Below, one piece after another: positions 55,026 to 63,814 of a DNA stretch of 64,000 bases; positions within the stretch are counted from its first letter, which is position 1, and every line of letters begins with the position of its first letter. The position numbers were made by a program, and so were the translations under genes. The stretch covers positions 143,348 to 207,347 of the forward strand of contig VXIS01000049.1 of assembly GCA_008704415.1 (NCBI GenBank), read 5' to 3'. The notes under the pieces were generated by a model. The model saw only the letters and a list, made by a program, of their open reading frames with translations, was not told the origin of the DNA and did no database searches. The DNA comes from Sphaerosporella brunnea (Eukaryota > Ascomycota > Pezizomycetes > Pezizales > Pyronemataceae).

Positions 55026-57377
55026 TAATTCTTCGTCTGCCCCCGGTGTGACCGGGACTGACAGTGAGGCCTGTTCTAGATCCATATCATCGGTCATGGC
55101 GTCGTCTACGTCCTCTTCATCCTCTTCTTCCGTACCCAAATTCGCCGTCGGAGTAGCCTTGGTGTTGGCTGGCTGAGCTACCAGACGTGGTCGGCGGGGG
55201 TCTCTGAGCATGGCCCCGGCTTCGGGTCGTTGTCCTGGGGTGTCCTTAATCGCCCCAACCGGGGTGGCGTTCGCTCCTGTAGCCTGAGTGGCGGTAGCCG
55301 ATTCTGCGGGATTAGATTTTCCTCTGGCCTTTCTAACCGCCTCCTTCTTCTTAGGGCACGTGTCGCTTTTTGCGGAATGTTTCCCCATGCAGTTGGGGCA
55401 TTTAAGCATTGAAGCGGAGTGCTTGCAGATGCGGCCTGTCTTCTTGTTGCACTCGGCGCAGCTGGTGATGTTGCACTTGTGGGTGGCGGTAAGGTGCGAA
55501 CCGCTGCAGTGCGCGCACTTGGGTGAAGCTTGCATCCTCCTGTGGCCGCAGTTAAGTGACAGGTGGCCCCAGCCCGAGCAGTGATCGCAGAAGGCATCAG
55601 GACCTGCTTTCAGGTATGATTCTACCTTCAGGCAACGTCCCGCGAGAAGCAGACCCTTTCGGATGGCGTGCATAGCGGTGCCGCGGTCTTTAACGGCGAA
55701 GGTGACAGAGGAGGCCCGTATGTTGCCGTCTCTGGTGCGTTGTTGGACTAGAGTCTCCGGGACCAGCCAGCGGATCTTCATTGGGATGTCCAGGCCATCA
55801 TTATCGGTCATCAGGTCTCGCTTGAGCATGTCGAGCTTGCCGATGTAGCGTTGAGTGTCTACGCCGTGGAGTTTGATTCTTGTCCATTCCTCATTTGGGC
55901 TTACAGCCACTATGGATGAGTCCAGTCGTCTTGCCGCAGCTAGGATGGTGTCGCTGAAGGTGCAGACCTGTACAGCAGTTGCCGAGGGGTATGACAGGGC
56001 GGTGACTGTGCCTTTCCGGTTCTGGGTTATCTTGGCCAGACGGATGAAGCCGGGGGCTCGTTTTGCGGCCAGCGCGTCGTTGATGGCTCGAACCAGGTTG
56101 GAGCCATAGCTGTTGTTGACGGGGTGCTGCGAAGCACCTTCCTCGCGGGCTAGGATGATCGTCCGTGCTCTGTCAGGGACGTCTTTCTCGGCTGGTTTGA
56201 GGGCGGCGATTGGGGTGCCAGTGGCGAGGGAGACTGTTGTTTTGGGGGCCCTGTGGGCCTTCCTCTTGACGACCGCTGTCCAGGACCCGTCCGTCCTAGA
56301 GGTGTCAGCCTCGCTTGGTTTATCTGCCGCAATGAAAATGCTTGGTTTCGATGCAGGGCCCGCCTTGAGTTCCTTTGTCTTGGTGGGGTTAGTTGCGTTG
56401 TTGGTACGACTGGCCTTTGCTGCAGCCGTGGCTGAACGTTGCAGGATCTTCGGGGGCCTATCCTGCTCCGTCTGGTGAGGTTGGTTGTCGATCTTGGGGA
56501 GTGCGTGCTGGGACGCTGCGAGGGACTCTTCCTTCCTTGGTCGGACTAGCTGTGCTAGCAGCTGTAGCTCCACGGCGTGCTCTTCTTCGGTCCTGTTCAT
56601 GATTTCCGCCTCCTCCTCTTCAGTCACCCACTCCATGGATGAGCCCGGTTGTGGCGCCGTAACTGGAGTCGGAGTAACGGCTGCCTTGTGTTTGGAGGCA
56701 GGGGGCTTGTGCGTTTGAGGGCTGACCGTGCCCTGGAGCTTTGCTTGTACGGTGCGGGTAGCTTGCTGCTGGATCGTGACCATGCGTTCCAGCTCTGCCA
56801 CTTTGGCAATGAGTGGTTCTGTGATTTCGGCCATCAGCCTGAGCATGCGGCTTGTGTGCATCTCAAAGCCGGCATCTAGGCGGTTCATGTGGCCGACCAT
56901 GGCCTCTTTGACGGCGTCGTGGATGATCTCCACAAGTCTGTTGTTTTCGGGCGCTTCCTGGCGTCGGCGTTTGCGCGATTCCGTCAAAGGCTGGGCGGGC
57001 GGCCCATCGAATGTGGTGGGGGTGCTGAACCTGCTAAGGTCCATGGGGTTGCTTCCTGTCAGGCCGCGTGTCATGGCGCGGGTCATGCGCGGGGCGTTCA
57101 GGGCGCCCGGGGTCGGCGGGGTTGGGGTCGGGGCTGGAGCGTCAGACCCAGTCTGGGGCTCGGCGGGTGTCATGGCGACGGGCTCGGCGGCGTGCGTCAT
57201 AGCGACGGGTGCAGCGGCGCGCGTCATAGCGACGGGCGCGGCGGCGGCCGGGGTTGGAGTCAGGGTCGGTTCGGACCACTGGGAAATTCCCCGGAGGTCT
57301 ACATCCATATTGTCCGCTTGGGACGACACAATCGGGTCAGATGGGTCCTCCAGATGAGGCGCGGCGTTCGGGTCCAT
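55023..57377 (-). CDS. LINE ORF1 (Gag-like, zinc knuckles)
   Basis: 784 aa from the ATG at 57377 (DPNAAPHLEDPSD after the Met). A Thr/Ala/Pro-rich N-terminus, a helical segment (MHTSRMLRLMAEITEPLIAK) that may be a coiled coil, a long basic linker, an RRM-like region (VRAINDALAAKRAPGFIRLA...) and a C-terminal zinc array: CDHCSGWGHLSLNC, CAHCSGSHLTATHKC and CPNCMGKHSAKSDTC. It should coat LINE RNA. Intact. The frame is also open upstream through the LINE 5' UTR into the host exon (to an ATG at 57839), so a 938-codon fused frame exists; I prefer the internal ATG because the extra part is host and UTR sequence. Confidence 0.9.
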   Translation of the reverse strand: MDPNAAPHLEDPSDPIVSSQADNMDVDLRGISQWSEPTLTPTPAAAAPVAMTRAAAPVAMTHAAEPVAMTPAEPQTGSDAPAPTPTPPTPGALNAPRMTRAMTRGLTGSNPMDLSRFSTPTTFDGPPAQPLTESRKRRRQEAPENNRLVEIIHDAVKEAMVGHMNRLDAGFEMHTSRMLRLMAEITEPLIAKVAELERMVTIQQQATRTVQAKLQGTVSPQTHKPPASKHKAAVTPTPVTAPQPGSSMEWVTEEEEAEIMNRTEEEHAVELQLLAQLVRPRKEESLAASQHALPKIDNQPHQTEQDRPPKILQRSATAAAKASRTNNATNPTKTKELKAGPASKPSIFIAADKPSEADTSRTDGSWTAVVKRKAHRAPKTTVSLATGTPIAALKPAEKDVPDRARTIILAREEGASQHPVNNSYGSNLVRAINDALAAKRAPGFIRLAKITQNRKGTVTALSYPSATAVQVCTFSDTILAAARRLDSSIVAVSPNEEWTRIKLHGVDTQRYIGKLDMLKRDLMTDNDGLDIPMKIRWLVPETLVQQRTRDGNIRASSVTFAVKDRGTAMHAIRKGLLLAGRCLKVESYLKAGPDAFCDHCSGWGHLSLNCGHRRMQASPKCAHCSGSHLTATHKCNITSCAECNKKTGRICKHSASMLKCPNCMGKHSAKSDTCPKKKEAVRKARGKSNPAESATATQATGANATPVGAIKDTPGQRPEAGAMLRDPRRPRLVAQPANTKATPTANLGTEEEDEEDVDDAMTDDMDLEQASLSVPVTPGADEEL

Positions 57378-57558
57378 GGGGCTGCGCGTTCCAAAGTGTC
57401 GCGCGCCCTTAATTTTTCGATTTGCTTGCGCGCCCGTGAGCGGCAAGCGAGCTTGAAGCTTGAGTGTTGTTCGCGATGTCAGTTTTAAGCCAATCGGAGT
57501 TTGACACGTCGCGGCTTGGCGTTTCCAAGCACGGTGCGTGTGAGGTGTTGGTGTGTTG

Positions 57559-57839
57559 CCGGCGCGCTTGGGATTAGGCTTGCGCTTACGTTTCTTCACA
57601 TTGTACGACTGACCTGCGGCTGTGATCCTGCTCGTCCGGGGCGAGGCATCTATTGGTCGGTTGTCAGGCAAGGCTCGGTAGAGTGGAAGAGGTAGGTAGA
57701 TACCAGCGGCTTGAGAGGTTTCACTGTCAGCAGCGGGAGTCGCAACCGCAGCGTCAGAAGCGGGAGTCACAACATCAGCGTCAGAAGCAGCAGCAGGCGG
57801 AGCGCGTCCCTGGATTAACCTGCGAATCAATGCGGCCAT
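57559..57839 (-). pseudogene. gene-family copy A, 5' part of exon 1
   Basis: AALIRRLIQGRAPPAAASD follows the Met, then TPASD repeats, ETSQAAGIYLPLPLYRALPD and a basic end (KKRKRKPNPKR) at the LINE target duplication. Past the LINE, the sequence restarts with a second AGIYLPLPLYRGLPDN, so before insertion exon 1 held a tandem duplication of this module. Function unknown. Confidence 0.7.
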
Positions 57840-58110
57840 GATGTCAAGCGAAATGGAAGAAGGAAAAAAAGGAGAGATGAAAGACGAGACGAAGGGAGGC
57901 TGTAGATGCTATGGATGGAGTCGGAGTCGAGAGCTGTTGCTGAAGAATGTAGAAGTGTTGATTGCGAGCAACGGAGCCTAGCGCTTGGTTCTGCCTCTTA
58001 AAGTGCAGAACGAAGCGCTAGCTCGTACATCTAACCCTAGGGTATCTCTACAGATACCCTAGTTCTACCTTGTTACACCCGTTCATACTCGGATCCCTAT
58101 AGAGTAATGC
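57840..58110 (-). promoter_or_regulatory. family leader and promoter, copy A
   Basis: Leader nearly identical to copy B (TTTTTTTCCTTCTTCCATTTC). The palindrome at 57979-58020 has 14-15-bp arms (TAGCGCTTGGTTCTG against CAGAACGAAGCGCTA, one mismatch) around CTTTAAGAG, a possible TATA element. GGTATCTCTACAGATACC lies near 58039-58056. Confidence 0.65.
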
Positions 58111-59465
58111 TCTATATCTCAATAGAGGGTGCACTGCAGTTCAGATGCTGACTCAACCGTCGAACCCGTGCCATGTGTACCAGAGGTCATCCAATTACAT
58201 CGCATTTCGCCGCCTGCCAACGAACGGTCAATTCGGCACACCCTGACGACTGCTGCAGAAGACATTGCAGTGACAAACAACGTGTGTGCTGTGTCGTGAC
58301 GCAATACTCAACCGTGCATAAACGCCCATGATGGGACTGTAACATGCCGACGGGGGATTATCAGTGGCCCGCATATAAACAATGATCCTCTCGGTGCGGG
58401 TTTCAAGCATTTTGGAAGCCAAAACAAATATCGCCCGTACCAAGCTCCAGAGTAAACATGTTTCATAACTCCGATCGCCACTTAGCAATAAGTAAGTGGC
58501 AGGCGATCCCGCCGTCCAATTACATGGCTACTGCGCCGTTCCATTTTCGAGATTTCAAATGGATGGTTCGTGTAGCCCGGGAACTTTGGCGGTTGGCGGC
58601 ACAACTACTCAGACTGCGCCTCATTTGCCTGACGAGTAGCCTTCCGCGCGGTGGCTTGTAGACGTTTCTCCCCAACCCCCTTCGACAGGAGATGCCGTTG
58701 ACAGCAATTTTGCGTGCGGTGAAACGTCTAGCGCAGCGTCGATTTTTTTTTTGCCGTCCGCCAGTGGGAAACCACAAGGCGGCGTGGATCACCATGTATC
58801 TGGATGCGGAGATTCTGCGATTACGGGTTGACGTATAGCAAGATAAGCAGGCTTCTGGCAGTTGTCGCGAAGTGCGAAGTGCTGTGCGGCACAGCCCAAA
58901 GTTCACATGGACCTATGCGATCCGACCCAAATTGTGCGCAACGTCACCGAATTTGCATCCAGTAAACGGTTTCCACCTTGTTGGTTGGCGTTGGGGACTG
59001 AGCGGAGAGGTGCTCGGCAGTGGTTCTTACATTTAGGGGCGATGGATGGTCACATAGAGCTCAAGTTTAAACAGCCTTGAATTATGCAGCACGATTGTTA
59101 CACCTACCGGTACATGTTGATGTTGAGTGGGTACAATCCGGGAAATTTCATTCAGTAACGATTAACTCTAACCCACACAATGTGGTCCTTATACTACCTC
59201 CCCGATGGAATGCAAGAAGGTGTTGAGTATCTGCTCAATAACGGCAGGACTCGCGCCTTGATCCTCCAGAGCCCGCACGAGGCGGGTCATGTATAGGCTC
59301 GCTTCGGGACACACCACTCCCACACGTACGGTGGCTTCACTCTCTTCGATGTCCGACAATCCCGGCGTGCGCTGTTCCCGATTGTGATAGAGAGAACTAT
59401 ATAGGGCGGTGGGCGCAGCCGTGGGAACTCCGGGATGAGGTAGAATTACTTGTGCTTGCTTCCTT
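58111..59465. other. no gene recognised
   Basis: The first 140 bp still resemble the region upstream of copy B (GCCGCCTGC.AACGA). Beyond that, only short frames. Confidence 0.45.
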
Positions 59466-60360
59466 TCACCGAGGCGGTCGACGCCTCCTTATATACACAA
59501 AGATCCTCCGCTTCACGGAAGTAAACAGAACAAGAAGAAAACAACCATCAGAAGATTGCGCAATCCGCAATCTCCAACTGCCAGCCATCAGGATATCCGA
59601 CTCCTTCCTCATCTCCCTCAGACGCCAGGCGTTTCCTCGTCTCGCCGCATATGCTTCTTGCAGCCTAGCGGCCGCCCATTTCCTGTTCCAACAGATTGGA
59701 CACTCCAACGTGGCCTCGTTTCTCGTGTTGCTGCTGCACAGCAGGAATGTGCAATTGTGGGCCCCCAGCTTCTCATCCACCTTCTTCTCGAGAAGAAGGT
59801 GGATTGAGTGCAGAGCTGGGAGCCCAATGTCCGCAGTCTCAAGACCGAGCTTCTCCCTACAGCACCAATTTGCCTCAGCGATGATGGCTATATCAAACAA
59901 CATGACTCGGAACGTACCCCAGAGCGGCTCGGGTAATGTCGCCGGACGGAGCGGGTGACGGAGCGGCGGACGGAGCGGTGGGCGTGATGTTGACGGAGGT
60001 AGGGGCGGCGGAGGTAGAGGTGGCGGCGGAAGCGACGGTTGGAGAGGCGGAACCTGAGCCACCAGCAACTGCCTGATCAAACAGCAACCTCTCTCTCGCC
60101 AATTTGACCTTCTCTCTCTCCAATAGAACCTGCTCTCTCTCCAATTGGACTTTTGCCGCCTCTTTTTTGAGTGCGATCAGTTCCCGCTCCTTCTTTGCCG
60201 CATCTCAACGCCTGTGGCCAGCTTCCTCCTCAAGGAGCGCACCCTTGGTGCGGGGTTTAATGAACAGCCTCTCATCGTCTGCGGCATCGGTGCGCGTCTG
60301 GCCGGCTGTGGGCTCGAGGGTAGCCCCCTCGGTACGGATTGTTGAATGAGGTTCGGTACG
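59466..60360 (-). pseudogene. spliced gene, paralogue 1 (coiled coil)
   Basis: Exon 1 on the minus strand runs from about 60360 (no clear ATG; TEPHSTIRTEGATLEPTAGQ) with one TGA near 60206 (RR-stop-DAAKKE) into a long helix (KKERELIALKKEAAKVQLER, EREKVKLARERLLFDQ) and a Pro/Ser/Thr-rich part. A 61-nt intron (59917-59857; GTACGT...GTGCTGTAG) joins in frame to exon 2 (59856-59466): EKLGLETADIGLPALHSIHL and a basic Cys-containing tail (CPICWNRKWAAARLQEAYAA). Intron and exon 2 start match the neighbour at 60.5-61.1 kb. Function unknown. Confidence 0.45.
59775..59804. repeat. 30-bp perfect palindrome in an exon
   Basis: Centre CTCGAG, arms ATCCACCTTCTT and complement. Because it is palindromic, both strands encode the same HLLLEKKVD-like peptide. 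Confidence 0.95.
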
Positions 60361-60527
60361 GAGGCGTATCGGAAAGACTGGAGATCCGTGAGGATACTCG
60401 GGGACTCGGACAGAGAGAGAGAAGTTGTTGATTATCGTTGTCTAGTGTGAAGGAGAGTAGGGAGGAGAGAAGCTCTGTACAAACCCTTTTAACCACGAAA
60501 CCCTGACCAACCCCCGAACCTCTCAAT

Positions 60528-61053
60528 TCAATGGCGAGTGCCAATCATGACAGCGCTCGGCGCTTCAACACGGATCCCCGCTGCAGCCATTTCCTGGTCT
60601 GCGGCATCGACTCGGGTGTTGGCAGCAGCCAACCCCCTCTCCGCAGCAAGCTTCTTCGGCGCGGCACTGATCTGCTTCTGCTGGACGGTCAGCTCCTCGT
60701 CCACCTGCTTCTTGAGAAGAATGTGGAGAGAGTGCAGAGCTGGCTGTACAATGTCCACAGTGTCAACGCCCAGCTTGACCCTACAGCACCAATTTGCATC
60801 AGCGATGATGGCTATATCAAACAGGATGACTCCGTACGTACCACAGTTCGATAGCCTTGTTGAACCAAGCGTCCGTGGTGATTGTCTTCGTCTCTATCAG
60901 GCGGTCCACGCGCACAGGGATCCACCTGGTGTGGTTCGCCCTGTTGAGCAACCATTCCTCGTTTTCGAGGAAGTAGCGTTCCAGCTGCACGCGAACATTT
61001 GCGACGTCGAGGCCGAGTGACTGAGAAAGCTCGTTCAAATTGGTGTTTCCCAT
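60528..61053 (-). CDS. spliced gene, paralogue 2, about 154 aa
   Basis: Exon 1 (61053-60842) begins GNTNLNELSQSLGLDVANVR after the Met and includes LERYFLENEEWLLNRANHTR and TTDAWFNKAIELW. A 61-nt intron (60841-60781; GTACGT...CGCTGATG...GCTGTAG) is removed in mid-codon, restoring exon 2 (60780-60528): VKLGVDTVDIVQPALHSLHI, then an Ala/Lys-rich helix (QKQISAAPKKLAAERGLAAA). No lesion seen. Upstream, CTGACATAACCAG just before the ATG resembles an acceptor, so an extra 5' exon is possible (a minus-strand frame lies at 61542-61063). No family recognised. Confidence 0.5.
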
Positions 61054-61577
61054 CTGGTTATGTCAGCCACGAAATCCGAGCGACGAGATGATCAGCGAAA
61101 GCAGAAAAACCAGCGGATCGTTGCGACGATGCAATAGTTTGTATTCCACAAAGTCGCAATTCATGCGCAATTCATTGTGTCTATTATACTGGTGCAATGC
61201 AGGGGCGCTTACTTTGTGTTTGTGAATTTGTTGTTGGTAGGCTTTTCGTGCGTGGAGGGTGAGGGAAAGGTCGGCAAGGTGAGTAGTGGAAAGAAGGGAG
61301 CGGGCAAGCGGGGAAGGTGGTGGTTTCAATTCAACCTCCTGGTGGAGCCTGATGATGTCGCTATAGCTTGTCTCGTGGGAAGCGGCGGACAGCTTGCCAC
61401 CGGTCCAACGGTGGCGATACAATCCGATGCAATGCTCCGTCTGCCAGCTGGCATGGCACAACCGAAGGGAATACCGCACTGCTTCCAGCATGGCACCACT
61501 GGCAAGACCATCCATTCGTCGGTTTGCTTCACTGAATATCACTCTGTGATGTACAGCGAGTACGTGCCGACGGCGCT

Positions 61578-61591
61578 ATCACTCGATGTTG
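61578..61591. repeat. 14-bp target-site duplication, left
   Basis: ATCACTCGATGTTG, repeated exactly at 61904-61917. Confidence 0.95.
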
Positions 61592-61903
61592 TGTTTGGAG
61601 ATGATAGGATGACGACGGTTGTGCTAGGATTCCTTAACGAAACTGAAATTGGAAGACGTACGGGTTAAGTCCCCATCAAGGGGCTGATACCGCTGATTCA
61701 GGGTGTGTTTAATGGTTCGATTTGCTTTTATGTATTTCTTTTGTATGGGGAGCCCCAACAGACGGGTAAGACCGTGGGGACAGGATATTAGATTTCTTAT
61801 GTCCGTCATAGGCCTTTGGCCTCACTCCGATTCGCAAGATAGGAGGCACTCGGGCTAACACCCTTGTGTACGCTGTATGATTTAAAACAAAAACAAAACA
61901 AAA
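61592..61903 (+). mobile_element. 312-bp LINE 3' end with coding remnant
   Basis: Between perfect 14-bp target duplications. The first 77 bp encode the last ORF2 residues (FGDDRMTTVVLGFLNETEIG, stop TAA 61666-61668), matching the C-termini of the LINE copies at 10.5 and 51.2 kb. Then follow a 3' UTR with the AGGCCTTTGGCCT hairpin and an (AAAAC)n tail. Same subfamily as 29669-29811. Confidence 0.93.
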
Positions 61904-61917
61904 ATCACTCGATGTTG

Positions 61918-62331
61918 GAATGCTGCGGAAGGGAGTACTGGTCCCTCCCCATGGTGGGCAAGTCCCTCGCCACGGTAGACTAGTCATCACCAACGCAGTA
62001 CTCCGCACCGTCACAATCCTCTGGTGTGCACGACGCCAGCTCGAAAGCAGTTTGCGGTAACGGACCTCGGTCGCCAGGCATGAATCAGGCCGCGACTGCA
62101 GCCAACGACCAGAGGCCGGCCTTTCATAGCCAGTGCTCCTCACGGTCCGTCTAAGACGGCGGTCCACACTGGACCGTATTCCGCTGTCCAGTCCAGTTCT
62201 CACTCAAGAGGGACCGCAACTATTTAGTCCGATTCAGTCCGCGGGACCCAGGGACTGGACAAGACCGCGGGTGCCTACCGCCAACTGAATGATTGCTAAG
62301 CTCGGTGGATGTATGATAATAGATATCCGCG
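61918..62331. other. no gene; GGTCCG/CCAGTC motifs
   Basis: No supportable frame. GGTCC, CCAGT and GGACTGGAC motifs crowd 62110-62270 in both orientations, as in hAT subterminal regions, next to the hAT fragment that follows. Confidence 0.4.
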
Positions 62332-63030
62332 GTGTTTGGGCTCCGTGTACCGGGGGTGGACCCTTTTCGGGCGGCGGAGCTGTGGTCTGCGGATATTGTT
62401 GCAGTCGCACTCGACCCAACGATGAAACTCACCTGGTTCCGTGACCAGTCAAAGCATAAGCCGGCATGGATTGAGCAAGCACAGGAAACGGTCGAGGAAA
62501 TCTGGCAAACATCATACCGTGGTCAAAGTGGAGAAATAGTTGCCAGCGCTCATGGAGGACCAGAGGATATCACCTCAACACTCCCTCTGTGGAAGCGGAA
62601 TCGCCGCCAGCTCCAGGCAGCTGATTATGTGAACCGTGACATCATGGAGGTCTCTCAGCAGGAGCCACCCCTATACGAACATGTGGTTCCCGATGTGATG
62701 AGATATTGGGCTTTGAAGCGCACCGAACCCCGCTGGAAAGGTCTGCCGCAGATGGCACTAGAGTATCTACGTATACCAGCAATGTCCGCTGAGCCAGAGC
62801 GTGTCTTCAGCGCCGCAAAGAGCACAATTAGCCATAATCGGCGCAGTCTGAGCGGCGAGGCCATTAGCACTGTCGAATGTCTAAAAAGCTGGTCGCACGA
62901 TGTCCTTGTAACGGGACAGGCGCGGGGGACGTCCAAGGTACGTAGCGTTCGAGGCAATGACAGGCAAGGCAAGGACAGGAGGCAGGTGCTAGGCATGGCG
63001 AGACTCGGAGAGGTGGTTCAAGGTTGCTAG
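62332..63030 (+). pseudogene. hAT transposase C-terminal fragment
   Basis: 232 open codons. ALDPTMKLTWFRDQ is the pre-dimerisation segment; LPLWKRNRRQLQAADY..., MALEYLRIPAMSAEPERVFS and SAAKSTISHNRRSLSGEAIS are the dimerisation block, followed by VECLKSWSHDVL. The zinc finger and catalytic Asp region are absent; the last 35 codons look like flanking sequence. Different lineage from the other hAT relics. Confidence 0.8.
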
Positions 63031-63053
63031 ATTGGCTAACATACAAGACGTTC

Positions 63054-63194
63054 TGTAAAGAAGAAAAGAAGAAAAGAAACAAAAACAAATGAAACCTCGC
63101 TAAATATACTTTCCCGTCACGTGACCGCAATGCGATGCGTCAAGTGACACCCTAACCCTAGCTCTGAGCCACCACCTATCCTGGCACCGTGACA
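63054..63194 (-). repeat. probable chromovirus LTR
   Basis: Minus strand from 63194: TGTCACGGTGCCAGG, preceded by the purine-rich GGAGGGTGATAC (polypurine tract), with GTATATTTAG as TATA-like element and a possible TTTACA end. Short (141 bp), edge uncertain because a hAT fragment adjoins. Confidence 0.45.
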
Positions 63195-63229
63195 GTATCA
63201 CCCTCCTATGGCTGAGCTCCGACAAAGCT

Positions 63230-63814
63230 TCAGCTGTCTTCTGGTAGTGGTCCGGGTTTTTGCGGGTACAACTCGTGGAAGCTGTCGATTGCTTCGAGGC
63301 CATTGATTGCTTCCGCTGCTTCCCATTCCAGTTGGTCGTAGCCGGTCCACTTCACCAGATACTTGAGGCGTCCTCGTATCAGACGTGACTCTATAATCGC
63401 ATCTACGGACAATTCTTCTTCGCCATCGACAACCACTGGGAGAGCAGGTGGAATGATCTGTCCAGGGAGTGGGTCGGAGGATGCCGAGTTTAGGAGTGAG
63501 ACCGGAAAGGTGCGATGGTTCTTCATGGTGTCGGGGATGTCTAACTCGTAGGCATGGGTGCCAATGGCTCGAACCACACGGTATGGGTCCAGGTGTCACG
63601 GCCCAAGTTTGGATGGAGTTTTCCGACTAAGCTACCAGCTTTTACTCTCAATGGAATTGGCTGGAACTCTCAGATCTAAGACTTCAAAGGATGCTGATTC
63701 ATTTGCTGTTCTCAGATCTACCCGCCCGTGGATGGTTGTTTGTGGTGTCGTGATGAGGCTCTGTAGGGAGGCTCGGTGAGATGGCTCCGAGCCGAGGTTA
63801 TGTTTGGCTACCAC
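63230..63814 (-). pseudogene. Ty3/gypsy chromovirus integrase end with chromodomain
   Basis: Minus frame with two stops: TAG at 63632 (KSW-stop-LSRKTPSK) and TGA near 63596 (KLGP-stop-HLDPYRVV), each one C-to-T change from CAG or CGA. After these, AIGTHAYELDIPDTMKNHRT is the integrase C-terminal GPY/F-like region and VDAIIESRLIRGRLKYLVKW plus TGYDQLEWE is a chromodomain, which targets integration to marked chromatin. Nothing of the core integrase or RT remains. Inactive. Confidence 0.85.

Larger units (their letters stand above)
50963..57558 (-). mobile_element. full-length Tad1-like LINE, 6596 bp
   Basis: Bounded by a perfect 13-bp target duplication. In element order: 5' UTR (57558-57378), ORF1 with three zinc knuckles, ORF2 with AP-type endonuclease, reverse transcriptase and RNase H, a 195-bp 3' UTR with the GGCCGCAAGCGGCC hairpin (50997-51010) and an A-rich tail AAAACAAACAAAAACAAAA. 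Two ORFs, APE endonuclease and RNase H place it with the fungal Tad1 group. Inactivated by two frameshifts and one stop in ORF2, each a single-base change, so it is a fairly recent loss or partly sequencing error. Confidence 0.93.

Noticed and set aside
62129..62150. CAGTGCTCCTCACGGTCCG as left end of the hAT at 62.3 kb
   Set aside because: No complementary right end found downstream of 63030.
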